DNA from: Pseudarthrobacter chlorophenolicus A6
GTDB taxonomy: Bacteria; Actinomycetota; Actinomycetes; Actinomycetales; Micrococcaceae
Reading direction: 5' to 3'
Length of the DNA stretch: 64,000 nt
Assembly: GCF_000022025.1 (NCBI RefSeq)
Contig: NC_011879.1
Location: 124,001 to 188,000 of the forward strand
In this document: piece after piece, positions 25,206-34,207 of the stretch
Position numbering within the stretch: position 1 is the stretch's first letter
How the letters are laid out: the number at the start of each line of letters is the position of its first letter
Position numbers and translations under genes: made by a program
Notes under the pieces: model-generated
Databases searched by the model: none
What the model saw: the letters and a program-made list of their open reading frames with translations, nothing else
What the model was told of the DNA's origin: nothing

Positions 25206-26932
25206 CACTTGCCGCCTTTTTGATAGCCGGTGAAAGGCAAAGGGGTAAAGGGCTGGCGGGCTGCAGGGGCTGGAGCGGCCGTTGCCGTCGATGCCCCATT
25301 CCCGGTCTGGCCGACGTCGTTCTGGCCCCAGCACGAGGTCTCGTTCCGGGCATCGGTCACGCAGGAGAAGCCAGAGCCCGTGGAGAGGCTCCTGAGAGCC
25401 TTGAAACTGCCCAGCGGGTTCGGGGAGGTCACCGGGGCTGTGGAGCCCTCACGGGACTGCCCGTAGGCATTCGCGCCCCAGCATCGGGCTGCGCCGTCGG
25501 AGGTGAGCGCGCAGAATGACCCGCTGTTGCCGGTGGCGGCCGTGATCAGGGTGTAGGTGGTGTCAGGTGTGACTGCTGCCGGGTCCTTGGCATCGGAGGT
25601 GGAGCCGATGCCCAGTTGGCCCTGGGCGTTGTCACCCCAGCACCAGGCGTGGCCGCCGGCGTCGAGGCCGCAGACAGCTGAGGGGGACACAGTGAGGGTA
25701 GTGAAGTCGTGGTTGCCGGTCACGGCGGAGGGGACCAGGGATTCGGCAGTAGAGCCGTTGCCGAGCTGGCCGGCGTCGTTGTTTCCCCAGCACCATGCCT
25801 TCTTCCCGGTGTCGATGGCGCACAGCAGTGAGGGGACGTCGGCTCGGTCCTCGTTGGCGGCTTTGACCGCCGTGTAGGTGCGGCCGCCGGTGACCTCTGT
25901 GGGTGTGCCCTGCGCGGGTGCTGGATCCACGCCGGTACGTCCGGTCGTGGCGTTGGACCAGCAGAAGATCTTCCCGTCTGCGTCCAGCCCGCAGGCCGTG
26001 CTGGCATCCAGTGCCAGGGTGGTGAATTCGTGGCTTCCGGCAACCGCGGTCGGCTCGGCGGCGGGGTCTGGTGTGGCGTTGCCCGGGTTCTGTCCCCAGC
26101 ACCAGGTCTTCTTGTCGGTGTCGATGCCGCATGTGGTGGTTGGTCCGGCGAAGAGGGCGCTGAACCGGTGGTCACCTGTGGGTGTGACCGGGGTGGTGGA
26201 GTCGGTTCCTGTGGTGGTACTGCCCGTGCCGAGCTGGCCGTGGTCGTTGTCGCCCCAGCACCATGCCTTGCCGTCGTCGGCGAGGCCGCAGAAGGTGTTG
26301 CCGGCGGCGGTGAGTGCGGTGAACGTGGCGGAGCCCTGGACCTTCACGGGCGCGGTGCGGGTGTTTGTGGTGCCGTCCCCGAGCTGGCCCTGGTCGTTGG
26401 CGCCCCAGCACCAGGCGGCTCCGGCGCCGTCGATGGCGCAGCTGGAGTTGCTGCGGGAGGTGAGGCTGGTGAACCTGTACGGTGTGCTGTCGCCCTGGCT
26501 GGACCAGACAGGGTTGCCGAGGCTGTCGTAGCCGCTGATCATGGTCGGCTTGGTTTGCCGCAGGGTGCTGGTCCTGGATGAGGGTGTTTTGTCGCCGATC
26601 TGGCCTTCGATGGTCAGCCTTTGCACGCCGTCCGTGGTGGATCCGGCCGTGATCTGGGTGCAGAGGACGCCGGAGCAGGTGCGGTCGCCAGGAACCGGGG
26701 TTCGGTGGATCAGGGCGTTGACGTAGGCGTCCTGGCTCTGGGACGCCTTCACGTTCAGCGCCGCCTGGCTTGTCGTGGAGGTGGTGGCGGCCAGGGAGGC
26801 GATGACCGATGCGACGATCGCGGTGAGTGTCAGGGCGGTGAAGACCGTGAAGGCCATCGATGCCACGACCGAGCCCCGCTCGTTAGCGAGCCTGGTTCGG
26901 ACGGCGTGATGCAGCCGGCGAAGGGATGTCAT
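25205..26932 (-). CDS. RCC1-repeat minor pilin / adhesin of system I
   Basis: The 575-aa product has a basic leader ending ERG, a hydrophobic helix (SVVASMAFTVFTALTL), and a roughly 100-residue stalk. It then has about seven RCC1-like repeats with the sign CA-D--G-A-CWG-N--GQLG, predicted to fold as a beta-propeller. Each repeat carries paired cysteines (CAID...WCWG). The helix lacks Glu5. It fits a pilus tip protein that binds a surface ligand. ATGA overlap with the upstream gene. Confidence 0.8.
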   Translation of the reverse strand: MTSLRRLHHAVRTRLANERGSVVASMAFTVFTALTLTAIVASVIASLAATTSTTSQAALNVKASQSQDAYVNALIHRTPVPGDRTCSGVLCTQITAGSTTDGVQRLTIEGQIGDKTPSSRTSTLRQTKPTMISGYDSLGNPVWSSQGDSTPYRFTSLTSRSNSSCAIDGAGAAWCWGANDQGQLGDGTTNTRTAPVKVQGSATFTALTAAGNTFCGLADDGKAWCWGDNDHGQLGTGSTTTGTDSTTPVTPTGDHRFSALFAGPTTTCGIDTDKKTWCWGQNPGNATPDPAAEPTAVAGSHEFTTLALDASTACGLDADGKIFCWSNATTGRTGVDPAPAQGTPTEVTGGRTYTAVKAANEDRADVPSLLCAIDTGKKAWCWGNNDAGQLGNGSTAESLVPSAVTGNHDFTTLTVSPSAVCGLDAGGHAWCWGDNAQGQLGIGSTSDAKDPAAVTPDTTYTLITAATGNSGSFCALTSDGAARCWGANAYGQSREGSTAPVTSPNPLGSFKALRSLSTGSGFSCVTDARNETSCWGQNDVGQTGNGASTATAAPAPAARQPFTPLPFTGYQKGGK

Positions 26933-27660
26933 GGGGTCGGGGCCTCGTAGATCATGGTGCTGGCGGTGTCGAGGGTGGCCGCGCCGGAGAGCTGCATGAA
27001 CAGCCTGCTTCCGGGAGTCACCAGAAGCCGGCCGTAGAAGTACCCGGTCTGGCCGGCAGGGATGTTCACGACGAGCTTGGCGTCGGGGTGGTCCCGGTTC
27101 CCGAAGGTGACGGTCGAATTGTTTGTCGCGCTGGTCATCTTGAAGACGTAGCGGAGTTCGGTGGCGCCGGCCGGGGCGGTGAAATCGGTGAGGGCGCCTT
27201 CGGTGCCTGCACTCAACGGGACGGCCTTGATGTCGACGCCTGCCTCGCTGGTGGTGATGGCGGTGCTGGAGGTCATACACGTTGTGGAGTCGAGGCGCTC
27301 GGGACCCGAGCAGTCGGCGCCCTTGGCTGAGGGCTTAGGTACCGCGGCCTTCAGGAACGTCATCCCGGCAGCAGGCTCCTCGCGCCAGAGGGTGACGGGG
27401 ATGTCCTCTCCGTTCACGGTGCGGGTGAGGGTGTGCGGGGTTTCGGTGTAGCTGCCGAGGTTGGGCTTTTCATCACTGAGGACGGTGTTGAGCAGGATGC
27501 TGCGCGTGGTGGCATCGTCATTGCCGGTAGCTGCTCCGACGGCTCCCACCATGATCGATCCGGCTGCGACCATCATGATGACGATGATGACCGCCCCGAC
27601 CATTGAGTCGATGAGAAGGTCACCGCGCTCTGAATTGAGGATCCTGCGGATTCGATTCAA
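26929..27660 (-). CDS. System I pilin-like protein
   Basis: The 243-aa product has leader LNRIRRILNSERG, then DLLIDSMVGAVIIVIMM. Prepilin peptidase would cut after Gly; position 5 is Asp instead of Glu. TTG at 27660 is preferred because AAAGGAGG lies seven bases before it. Motif B upstream places the mRNA start near 27696. The C-terminal domain is beta-rich with two cysteines. It heads the three-gene minor-pilin transcript. Confidence 0.75.
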   Translation of the reverse strand: MNRIRRILNSERGDLLIDSMVGAVIIVIMMVAAGSIMVGAVGAATGNDDATTRSILLNTVLSDEKPNLGSYTETPHTLTRTVNGEDIPVTLWREEPAAGMTFLKAAVPKPSAKGADCSGPERLDSTTCMTSSTAITTSEAGVDIKAVPLSAGTEGALTDFTAPAGATELRYVFKMTSATNNSTVTFGNRDHPDAKLVVNIPAGQTGYFYGRLLVTPGSRLFMQLSGAATLDTASTMIYEAPTP

Positions 27661-27703
27661 AGGGTGCCTCCTTTCGGGCCCGCGTGCCCGCGGCACTGTG
27701 ATC

Positions 27704-27714
27704 ATGTGTGCGGC
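27704..27714 (-). promoter_or_regulatory. Motif B upstream of the system I minor-pilin operon
   Basis: GCCGCACACAT, seven bases, GTG at 27696. The GTG is in frame with the pilin, but a strong ribosome site favours the TTG at 27660. Confidence 0.55.
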
Positions 27715-27753
27715 GCGGGCATTCCTGCTCCCCGGGCATGGTTCGTGAACGCA

Positions 27754-27787
27754 GGAGGGCCGCCCGAACGAATCCGGGCGGCCCTCC
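27754..27787 (-). terminator. Terminator after the system I major pilin
   Basis: GGAGGGCCGCCCG / CGGGCGGCCCTCC 13-bp perfect stem. It separates the abundant pilin transcript from the minor-pilin operon, which has its own motif B. Confidence 0.75.
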
Positions 27788-27801
27788 AGGAGTTGCTGGG
27801 A

Positions 27802-28272
27802 TTAGCCAGCGGGGGTCAGAGCAGCCAGAGCGGTTGCAGCCGAGGTGCCGGACTCGATCGGGGTAGGAGCAACGTCGGTGGCGAGGTAGGTCTTGCCGCT
27901 GCCGGAGGTAGCCGTGGCGGCCCAGTGGGCGCCATCGGACTCGATGACGACCTTGGTCAGGGCGTCGGCGGTCAGGAGGTTCCCGGTGCCGAGCTGGGCC
28001 TCCGTGCCGTAGGCAATCGGGCTCTGCTGGGCCTTGTAGGTGCCTTCGGCCGTAACCACGGCGCCGAGGTCCTGCTGTGCTGCCTTGTCCTGGGCGAAGG
28101 GGATGACGCCGAAGATGGAAGCCAGTACACCGGCGGTCAGGATACCGACCACGACCACGCCGACGAGGATCGAGGGCAGGTCGAAGGCACCGTCTTCGTT
28201 CTTGAAGGCGTCAGCAATGCGGACCTTAGCGGCGGACTTGGTTGCTTCGATGCGGGAGAAAGCCTGGGTCAA
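27802..28272 (-). CDS. System I major pilin candidate
   Basis: The 156-aa product has a 28-residue leader ending NEDG, then AFDLPSILVGVVVVGILTAGVL as the pilin helix, and a small Ala/Thr-rich globular domain. Pro and Asp replace the usual residues around position 5. TTG start with a GGAAA site. Its own 200-bp leader and terminator point to high, separate expression, as for major pilins. Confidence 0.75.
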   Translation of the reverse strand: MTQAFSRIEATKSAAKVRIADAFKNEDGAFDLPSILVGVVVVGILTAGVLASIFGVIPFAQDKAAQQDLGAVVTAEGTYKAQQSPIAYGTEAQLGTGNLLTADALTKVVIESDGAHWAATATSGSGKTYLATDVAPTPIESGTSAATALAALTPAG

Positions 28273-28410
28273 GGTATTTCCGTTTCTGTGAAAAGAAGGG
28301 TGAAGCCGGCGTTCCGGGATTCCCCGGTCTGCCTTTTCTTGGGCTCACATACAGAAGGACTTCACCGCGCAAAAACGAGAGCTTTTTCTCTGAAGATTTT
28401 CCGGACATAC
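28273..28410 (-). other. Untranslated leader / promoter of the system I major pilin
   Basis: No motif A or B is seen. It contains a CCGGGG/CCCCGG-like hairpin near 28320 and an AT-rich stretch near 28380. The promoter is unassigned. Confidence 0.35.
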
Positions 28411-28446
28411 GAAAGAGGACGGCCCCAACCGATGGGGACCGTCCTC
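28411..28446 (-). terminator. Terminator after the HNH gene
   Basis: GAGGACGGTCCCC / GGGGCCGTCCTC stem followed by TTT on the minus strand. Confidence 0.75.
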
Positions 28447-28472
28447 GTGAATTTGTCTTGCCTGGTCTTTCT

Positions 28473-29417
28473 TTAGGCCTCGGCGAGCCTGCCGTGATGT
28501 GTCTCCCGGTGCCAGGCGAAATAGGTCATCGACCGCTCGTCGTGTGCTAGGCATTTGCGGCCGAGGAGGTCCTCCATACGTTCCCCGACCTGCCCTGGGC
28601 CAGGCCTGCCGGCCTCGATAATCCCTCCGTCTCCAACGGTGAGGTAGCCGTGTTCGAACAGGGCGTCGCATCCGAAGAGGCACGCGAGCATAGACACGTT
28701 TCGGGTATCCATGCGCTCCTCCTCTGAGCAGGCGGAGCGGGGCTTGATGTGGGCGGCGACCAGCAGCTCCTCTGGAAAGGACTGCCCGCAGATGGAGCAT
28801 GAGCTTCCCCGAAGCTGCAGCTGCTGGTTCCGCAGGTAGCGCTGCTCCGTCCGGACGGCGCCCATTGTCCACCTGTCGCTGGGGCCGCCGAGATGGCGGA
28901 CGGCAGGCCGCCCGGCGGTGGGGGTCTCGTCTGGGTCGATCGCCAGGCCTGCCTGTTCAAGCAGACGCAGGGCAGCGTCGCGGTCCACTCCAAAGAAGAA
29001 TCCCCGCCTCAGGTCCTTGTCCACGGTCAGAGGCCCGCTGGCCGGGGGAAGAGTATTCGCGACGACCTCCCAGGGAATCCGGACCTCGAAGAGCGGTTCG
29101 GTGAGGACCAGGACACCATCTGTATCAGCGGGTTCGGTATAGCCGCGCAGCGGCGGAACTGCCGGTGTTGGTGCCGTCGCGGCCCTGCTGATCCCGCGGA
29201 TCTCGGGGGCGACATAGTGCAGGACAATGTCACCAGGCTGGACTCCGTTCAGGGTTTCCCAATGGTCGACGCGTTGGCCGGACCGTCCTCGCAGCGGGGC
29301 CCACAGCGTTCCTTCGGGGTAGGCGTCCGGGTAGTTGCCGGTCTGGGTGGCCCACCAGAAATTCGCGGCGGGGCTGACGGGGACGCCCGGGGTTTTGCTG
29401 GTCATGTCCTCATTCAT
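28473..29417 (-). CDS. EVE/PUA-like plus HNH endonuclease (modification-dependent restriction type)
   Basis: The 314-aa product has an N-terminal EVE/YTH-like part (NFWWATQTG, PGDIVLHYV), a middle linker and a C-terminal HNH domain: CSICGQSF, LLVAAHIKP with the catalytic His, then NVSMLACLFGCDALFEHGYL. Such fusions cut DNA carrying modified bases and act as type IV-like restriction. It stands between prepilin peptidase and major pilin, with terminators on both sides, so it looks inserted as a defence gene. Confidence 0.8.
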   Translation of the reverse strand: MNEDMTSKTPGVPVSPAANFWWATQTGNYPDAYPEGTLWAPLRGRSGQRVDHWETLNGVQPGDIVLHYVAPEIRGISRAATAPTPAVPPLRGYTEPADTDGVLVLTEPLFEVRIPWEVVANTLPPASGPLTVDKDLRRGFFFGVDRDAALRLLEQAGLAIDPDETPTAGRPAVRHLGGPSDRWTMGAVRTEQRYLRNQQLQLRGSSCSICGQSFPEELLVAAHIKPRSACSEEERMDTRNVSMLACLFGCDALFEHGYLTVGDGGIIEAGRPGPGQVGERMEDLLGRKCLAHDERSMTYFAWHRETHHGRLAEA

Positions 29418-29431
29418 ACAGGAAAACGCAA

Positions 29432-29471
29432 GGACGCCCGGGGAAACCGCAAAGGCCTCATCCGGGCGTCC
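29432..29471 (-). terminator. Terminator after the system I prepilin peptidase
   Basis: GGACGCCCGG / CCGGGCGTCC stem between the stop at 29484 and the HNH start. Confidence 0.65.
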
Positions 29472-29483
29472 CTAATTGACGCG

Positions 29484-30272
29484 CTAGATCCCCAGCACCT
29501 GGGCCAGGCTCCCGTAGACGCCGATGGCCAGAACTGCTGCGACGGCCATGAAAGGGGCCATGGCAACGTGCTTGGTCTTGCTGCCAGCCAAACGGGCGGT
29601 GACCATGGCGACCAGGCAAAGGGTGAACGTGAACAGCAGCCACATCATGGCCGCGATTGGAGAGACGGCCGCGAGCAGGGCCGCGGGAATAGGGGAGAGC
29701 TTGATGTCGCCGCCGCCGGCAAACTTCGTGAACACGGCCAGAACCAGCATGAAACCGAAGGATGCAGCACCCCCGATCAGGGCGGGGACCAGGATTGCGC
29801 CGGCTGGACTGATGACCTGGGTGGCGACCAGAAGCAGGGCGGCCGCAGCGCCGAAGACGAGGTTGTGCCTGTTCCGAATCAGCTGGGTGCAGTGGTCCAG
29901 GTAGCCGAGCAGGCCCAGGCCGGCTCCAAGCACGAAGGTCAGGGACAGTAGATGCACGGGCAGGAAAAGGACGGACACTGCGGTCGTGGCGAGGGCGCCG
30001 ACGATGCCCCACACGGTGGCGACGAGCCAGTCCTGGCCGGTCAGCGGGCGGAGGCCTACCTCATACGGCTCGGATTCGTCTTCGAGCTTCTCGCGCACCT
30101 CCGCGGAATCCGTATCGTGAGCCATCGCCGACTCAAGGTAATCCTCTTCAGTTTGGACTTCGGCGGCCTCGCTGGGCAGAGGGGCCGGCTCCTCAGCGTC
30201 CGGGTGCTCAGTGGGGAGGAGTGCTTCGGGTTGGATGTCGATAGGGACTGTGTCTGTAAGGACGGTGGTCAC
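29484..30272 (-). CDS. System I prepilin peptidase (A24 aspartic peptidase)
   Basis: The 262-aa product has an acidic cytoplasmic N-tail of about 80 residues, then six or seven membrane helices. Catalytic aspartates are D126 (GYLDHCTQ) and the GGGDIK motif (186-191). It should cut system I prepilins after Gly. The usual N-terminal cysteine-bearing methyltransferase domain is absent. GTG at 30272 is 33 bases after the mRNA start predicted from motif B. Confidence 0.85.
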   Translation of the reverse strand: MTTVLTDTVPIDIQPEALLPTEHPDAEEPAPLPSEAAEVQTEEDYLESAMAHDTDSAEVREKLEDESEPYEVGLRPLTGQDWLVATVWGIVGALATTAVSVLFLPVHLLSLTFVLGAGLGLLGYLDHCTQLIRNRHNLVFGAAAALLLVATQVISPAGAILVPALIGGAASFGFMLVLAVFTKFAGGGDIKLSPIPAALLAAVSPIAAMMWLLFTFTLCLVAMVTARLAGSKTKHVAMAPFMAVAAVLAIGVYGSLAQVLGI

Positions 30273-30312
30273 TGGGGTTCCGATCTGTGGTCTGGGTACT
30301 GGTATGCAGGGG

Positions 30313-30323
30313 ATGTGTGCGGC
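30313..30323 (-). promoter_or_regulatory. Motif B upstream of the system I prepilin peptidase
   Basis: GCCGCACACAT. Seven bases on is ATA rather than a start codon; the gene begins at 30272. Another leadered use of motif B. Confidence 0.5.
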
Positions 30324-30331
30324 GGGGCGGC

Positions 30332-31702
30332 TTATCCGCCGCCCAGCTTCATCAGGGCCGGGTAGATGGCGTACATGGGCAGGACGATGGCGACGATGAG
30401 CAGGCCGGCGACGCCGTAGACCATGTAGTTGATGATCGGGTCCAGGGTCTTGGACAAGGTCTTGAGCTGGACATTGGCTTCGTTCCGGTACTCCGGAGCG
30501 AGCTCGTTCATGATCTCGATTTCCTGGCGGATCGAGGGGGCAGATCCGAGGAGGTTGCGGGCATCGCTGGGGACGAGCTTGGTTTTGATGAAGTCCTTCA
30601 GCGGGAGGCCGTCGTTGAGCATCTTTTCGGCGTGGGTGATGCAGTGGTGCTTGAGCGCTTCGTTGCCGCAGCCGTTCGCTGCGCTCTTCAGCGACTGTGG
30701 CTCGCCGATACCGGTGTCCAGGTTGGCTGACAGCAGCTGGAAGAGCCGACTGGTCGCGGCGAGCTGAACGATCGGACCGATCCCGAAGATCCGGATCGAG
30801 ACCGTGTCCATCATGATCTTGAACCGTTCGGACTTGCGCCCCAGGGTGACCCAGTAACACATGAACAGAATGACGGCCACGATCACACCTCCCAGCGCCC
30901 ACTTGGTGACTTCCGCGACCTGAAGGATCACCAGGGTCATCGGGGGTGTCTCGGCGCCCAGGGAGGCGAACGTGGAGATGAAGCCCGGGATGATCACGGT
31001 GACGGCCGTGAAGAGCAGCCCGATACACATCGCCATCATGAAACCGGGCTGGATGAGATTCATCAGCAGCTCCTTCTTCACGTTCTGCGACTCACCGAGC
31101 AGGGTGGCGGCCACCTGCAGGTTTTTTTGGAGCGCCGTGGATGTGTGGCTGGCCTCGATGAGTTCGCGGACGGTGCGGGGCAGGACCTCTTCGGCCATGA
31201 GCGCCTGTTTGAAACCGGCGCCGTCTTCGCGCATGGTCTTGGCGGCGTGCTCGTACGCGCGTCCGATTTCGTACTTGTGGTACTGCTCGCCGACGATTTC
31301 CAGTGCGCGTGCCTCGGATTCCCCGACGCGCAGGACCATGGTCAGGGCGCGCAGGGACCGGGCGATGAGCTCCGGCTTGGACTTCTTGCCCTTGTACAGG
31401 ACGAAGACGGCTGCCTTTTTGAGCGGGACGCCGTTCTCGTCGTACCCCAGGTCGCCCTTCTTAGCCTTCTTGTCTGCCTTCTTCTTCTTGGGCTTGCTCG
31501 CGTCCGTTTGTTCTTGAGCCGCTGGCTTTTCCTTGACCGGCTTCGGCTGGTTCTTCTCCGTGGAGGAGTCGGATGGTTGCTTGGTCCGCCTCTTGAAACC
31601 CCGGCGGCGGCGGGCCGGCGGTTGTTCGATGCCGGCGAGGTCCTCCACCGGTATCTGGAGCTCGGCCGTGGGCGGGGTGGCCCGTTCGAAGTCGACGCTC
31701 AT
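30332..31702 (-). CDS. System I PilC/GspF-type platform protein
   Basis: The 456-aa product has a roughly 100-residue Lys/Pro-rich cytoplasmic extension unusual for the family. Two GspF repeats follow, each with a cytoplasmic helical bundle and membrane helices (ALGGVIVAVILFMCYW, NYMVYGVAGLLIVAIVLPMYAI). It forms the inner-membrane platform on which the ATPases act. Its ATG overlaps the end of the ATPase gene. Confidence 0.85.
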   Translation of the reverse strand: MSVDFERATPPTAELQIPVEDLAGIEQPPARRRRGFKRRTKQPSDSSTEKNQPKPVKEKPAAQEQTDASKPKKKKADKKAKKGDLGYDENGVPLKKAAVFVLYKGKKSKPELIARSLRALTMVLRVGESEARALEIVGEQYHKYEIGRAYEHAAKTMREDGAGFKQALMAEEVLPRTVRELIEASHTSTALQKNLQVAATLLGESQNVKKELLMNLIQPGFMMAMCIGLLFTAVTVIIPGFISTFASLGAETPPMTLVILQVAEVTKWALGGVIVAVILFMCYWVTLGRKSERFKIMMDTVSIRIFGIGPIVQLAATSRLFQLLSANLDTGIGEPQSLKSAANGCGNEALKHHCITHAEKMLNDGLPLKDFIKTKLVPSDARNLLGSAPSIRQEIEIMNELAPEYRNEANVQLKTLSKTLDPIINYMVYGVAGLLIVAIVLPMYAIYPALMKLGGG

Positions 31703-32928
31703 ACTGCCACTCCCATGTCGTAGATTCCGGCACGCCTGAGGGTGGCTTCAAGGTCGTCTGGTGCTTTCGCCACGGCCATGGCCGTCTTGCCGGTGATCTT
31801 TCCCTCTGCCACGAGGGTGAATAGGCTGTGCTCCAAGGTGAAGCTGCGCCTCTCGCCGGCTTGTTTATCCCCGTCGATCTGGGCACGGATCAGGTGTGAG
31901 GAGTCCTTGCGAATCAGTTCACTGAAGTTCGTGTTGTTGACCAGCACCTCGCGGGCGGCCTGGAGCCTGCCGTCAACGGCGGGCACCAGCTTTTGAACCA
32001 TGATGGCGAGGAGCGACTGGGACAGCCTGGAGCGGACCTGGGCCTGCTCGTCTGCGTTGAACTGGCCGATGAAGGAGTCCAGCGCTTCGGCGATGGAGCC
32101 TGCGTGGGCTGTGGTGATGACAAGGTGGCCGGTGGTTGCTGCGTGCAGGGCGGCCTTTGCCGTCGCGGGGTTGAGCAGTTCGCCGATCACGATGATGTTC
32201 GGCTTGGAGCGCAGCGCGTCCTCAATGGCGGTGGGGTAGTCCAGGGCGTGGGAGCCGATCTGGCGCTGGATTATGGAGGTCGCTCCGATTTCCTCGTGCA
32301 CGAACTCGGTCGGGTCTTCAACCATGTAGATGTGCTTGTTGTAATGGCGATTGACCATTTTGATCAGGGCTGCGATCGCTGTCGTCTTCCCGGAACCCGT
32401 GGGGCCCTCGAGGATGATGAGCCCGGAATCCCTGTGCATCAGGTCCTGAATGATCTGCGGCACCCCAACTTCATTCGCCTCCGGGATGACGTTCGGGATG
32501 AGACGGAAGGTGACGGTGACGCCGGCGTGGGACTTGCGGAAGGTTCCGCGGACCCGGTAATTGTCGGTGGCCATCGCCACGGAAACGTGGCCGCGGGGCT
32601 CCAACGGGTTGGGCCGGCCGTCGGTGGCTTCGATGAGCCAGGCCTCGATGTCCTCGGCTGTGAAGATCCCGTCAGGGCCCTGGTCCATCACCAGGTTGCC
32701 GCTGCGCACGCGCCGCACCGGTTTCCCGGGATGAATGTGCATGTCCGAGACGCGCATCTCGCCGCAGCTGTCGATCAGGGCGTGCAGTCTGGCCAGGGGC
32801 ACAGAGGAAAGCACCAGTGCGGTGCCTCCCCGGGGAGCCGGGGCAAGGGCCGGAGGTGCGGCTACGGGGGCAGCCGCGGCAGTGGCTTCGGACTGGCGCT
32901 GCTCGCGCCGGGTCAGCAGATCATTCAC
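31699..32928 (-). CDS. System I second secretion ATPase (PilT-like), with altered Walker B
   Basis: The 409-aa product has Walker A GPTGSGKT (175-182), an Asp-box VEDPTEF (203-209) and a His box AHAG. The Walker B region reads GELLNPAT (249-256), where PilT proteins have GE-RDPET, so the Arg-Asp pair is missing. It may be weakened or regulatory. GTG at 32928 overlaps the upstream stop by eight bases. Probably the retraction or auxiliary motor. Confidence 0.8.
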   Translation of the reverse strand: MNDLLTRREQRQSEATAAAAPVAAPPALAPAPRGGTALVLSSVPLARLHALIDSCGEMRVSDMHIHPGKPVRRVRSGNLVMDQGPDGIFTAEDIEAWLIEATDGRPNPLEPRGHVSVAMATDNYRVRGTFRKSHAGVTVTFRLIPNVIPEANEVGVPQIIQDLMHRDSGLIILEGPTGSGKTTAIAALIKMVNRHYNKHIYMVEDPTEFVHEEIGATSIIQRQIGSHALDYPTAIEDALRSKPNIIVIGELLNPATAKAALHAATTGHLVITTAHAGSIAEALDSFIGQFNADEQAQVRSRLSQSLLAIMVQKLVPAVDGRLQAAREVLVNNTNFSELIRKDSSHLIRAQIDGDKQAGERRSFTLEHSLFTLVAEGKITGKTAMAVAKAPDDLEATLRRAGIYDMGVAV

Positions 32929-34207
32929 CGATGACCCTCCGTGCCTCTTCTTCGTCGGTGATGCCCTGGGTGACCAGGCGTTCGACGTCGGCGGCGAACG
33001 TGGACATGGAATTCGTTTCGGCAAGCTCCCGCAGCTGGCTCAGGGGCTGGTTGGTCATGATCGCCTCGGTGAGTTCGTCGGTGATGGTCAGCACCTCATG
33101 GATGGGGATGCGTCCCTTGTACTTGGTCAGCTCGCTGCGGCCGTCCCAGTCCGGGTTCAGCTTGCCGATCAGGCGCTGGGATACGACGCCCTTTACGGAG
33201 TCCATGACGGACAGCGGCGAGTCCACAGCAAGGTCGATCAGCCGCAGCAAGGCGGTGACGTTGTTGTTGGCGTGGATGGTGGTGATGACCTGCCGCCCTG
33301 CTTTGGCCTGCCGGACGCCGGCCGCAGCGGTGGCCTGGTCCCGGATCTCGCCCAGGAACAGCGTGTCGTAGTCGGAGCGGACCAGCGCAGGGAGCAGCGC
33401 GTCGAACCCTGCGCCGTTGTCCTCATCGACCTCGAGCTGGATGAGGCCTGGCAGGGTCCTCTCGACCGGGTCTTCGACGGTCCAGACGGTACGGGTGGGT
33501 GTGGCGACGTGCATGAGCGCGGCGTGCGCGGTGGTTGTCTTGCCTGAGCCCATGGGCCCGGCGATGATGATCATGCGGTTGGCGGCGCCGAGCAGGTCGT
33601 AGAACAGCTGAAGGTTCAGCGGGGAGAAGTCGAGATCGGTGAGCTGGCGCAGCAGCCCAGACGGGGGCAGACGCATGACGATGGCGTCCCCGCCGTCGGC
33701 GGTGCGGAACGCAGCGACGCGAGCCTTGCGCTGCTCACCGTGAACGTCAACCAGGTAGATGGTCTCTTCCGGGGCGAAGCGGCCGCTGGTCGCGAGTTTT
33801 GCCTCGGCCTTGAACTTGCCGACGATCACCCGTCCCTGCATGCCTTTGACGCAGCGTACCGGGCGCATCCGGCCATCGACACGGGCAGCGGCGGTAAGGA
33901 TCATGGCTGCGTTATCGAAGTTGAGCAGCAGGTCCGAAGCGCCCATCTTCATGCACTCCTGCACGATTTCTTCCAGCCAGGTGTCTTTGTCCGGGTCCGT
34001 CTGGAAATAGTTCTCCGGGAGCTCGTCCTCCTGAACTTCAGCAACCGGGGCAGGAGTGTTCCTGGGGATGAACGGCCGATCGGTTTCCCCAACCTCATTC
34101 GCCGCGGAAAGCAGGGCGACGGTGGGCAGGCTCCGGTCGGCGAATTTGGATTCGGCCCGGTGGCGGGGGAACTCGGAGCTGCGTCGTTCGGTGACTCGTC
34201 TAGCCAA
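32921..34207 (-). CDS. System I first secretion ATPase (PilB/GspE/PilT family)
   Basis: The 428-aa product has an acidic N-terminal extension, Walker A GPMGSGKT (217-224), Asp box VEDPVER and intact Walker B GEIRD (286-290), then TTIHANN. It lacks the MshEN N-domain and the tetracysteine zinc site of system II PilB. It is the likely assembly motor of system I. TTG start overlaps the stop of the sigma-like gene. Confidence 0.85.
   Translation of the reverse strand: MARRVTERRSSEFPRHRAESKFADRSLPTVALLSAANEVGETDRPFIPRNTPAPVAEVQEDELPENYFQTDPDKDTWLEEIVQECMKMGASDLLLNFDNAAMILTAAARVDGRMRPVRCVKGMQGRVIVGKFKAEAKLATSGRFAPEETIYLVDVHGEQRKARVAAFRTADGGDAIVMRLPPSGLLRQLTDLDFSPLNLQLFYDLLGAANRMIIIAGPMGSGKTTTAHAALMHVATPTRTVWTVEDPVERTLPGLIQLEVDEDNGAGFDALLPALVRSDYDTLFLGEIRDQATAAAGVRQAKAGRQVITTIHANNNVTALLRLIDLAVDSPLSVMDSVKGVVSQRLIGKLNPDWDGRSELTKYKGRIPIHEVLTITDELTEAIMTNQPLSQLRELAETNSMSTFAADVERLVTQGITDEEEARRVIGE

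Noticed and set aside
25300..26500. CRISPR-like regularly spaced repeats
   Set aside because: The periodicity comes from RCC1 codons (CCCAGCACCA words for CWG); repeats are coding and diverged.
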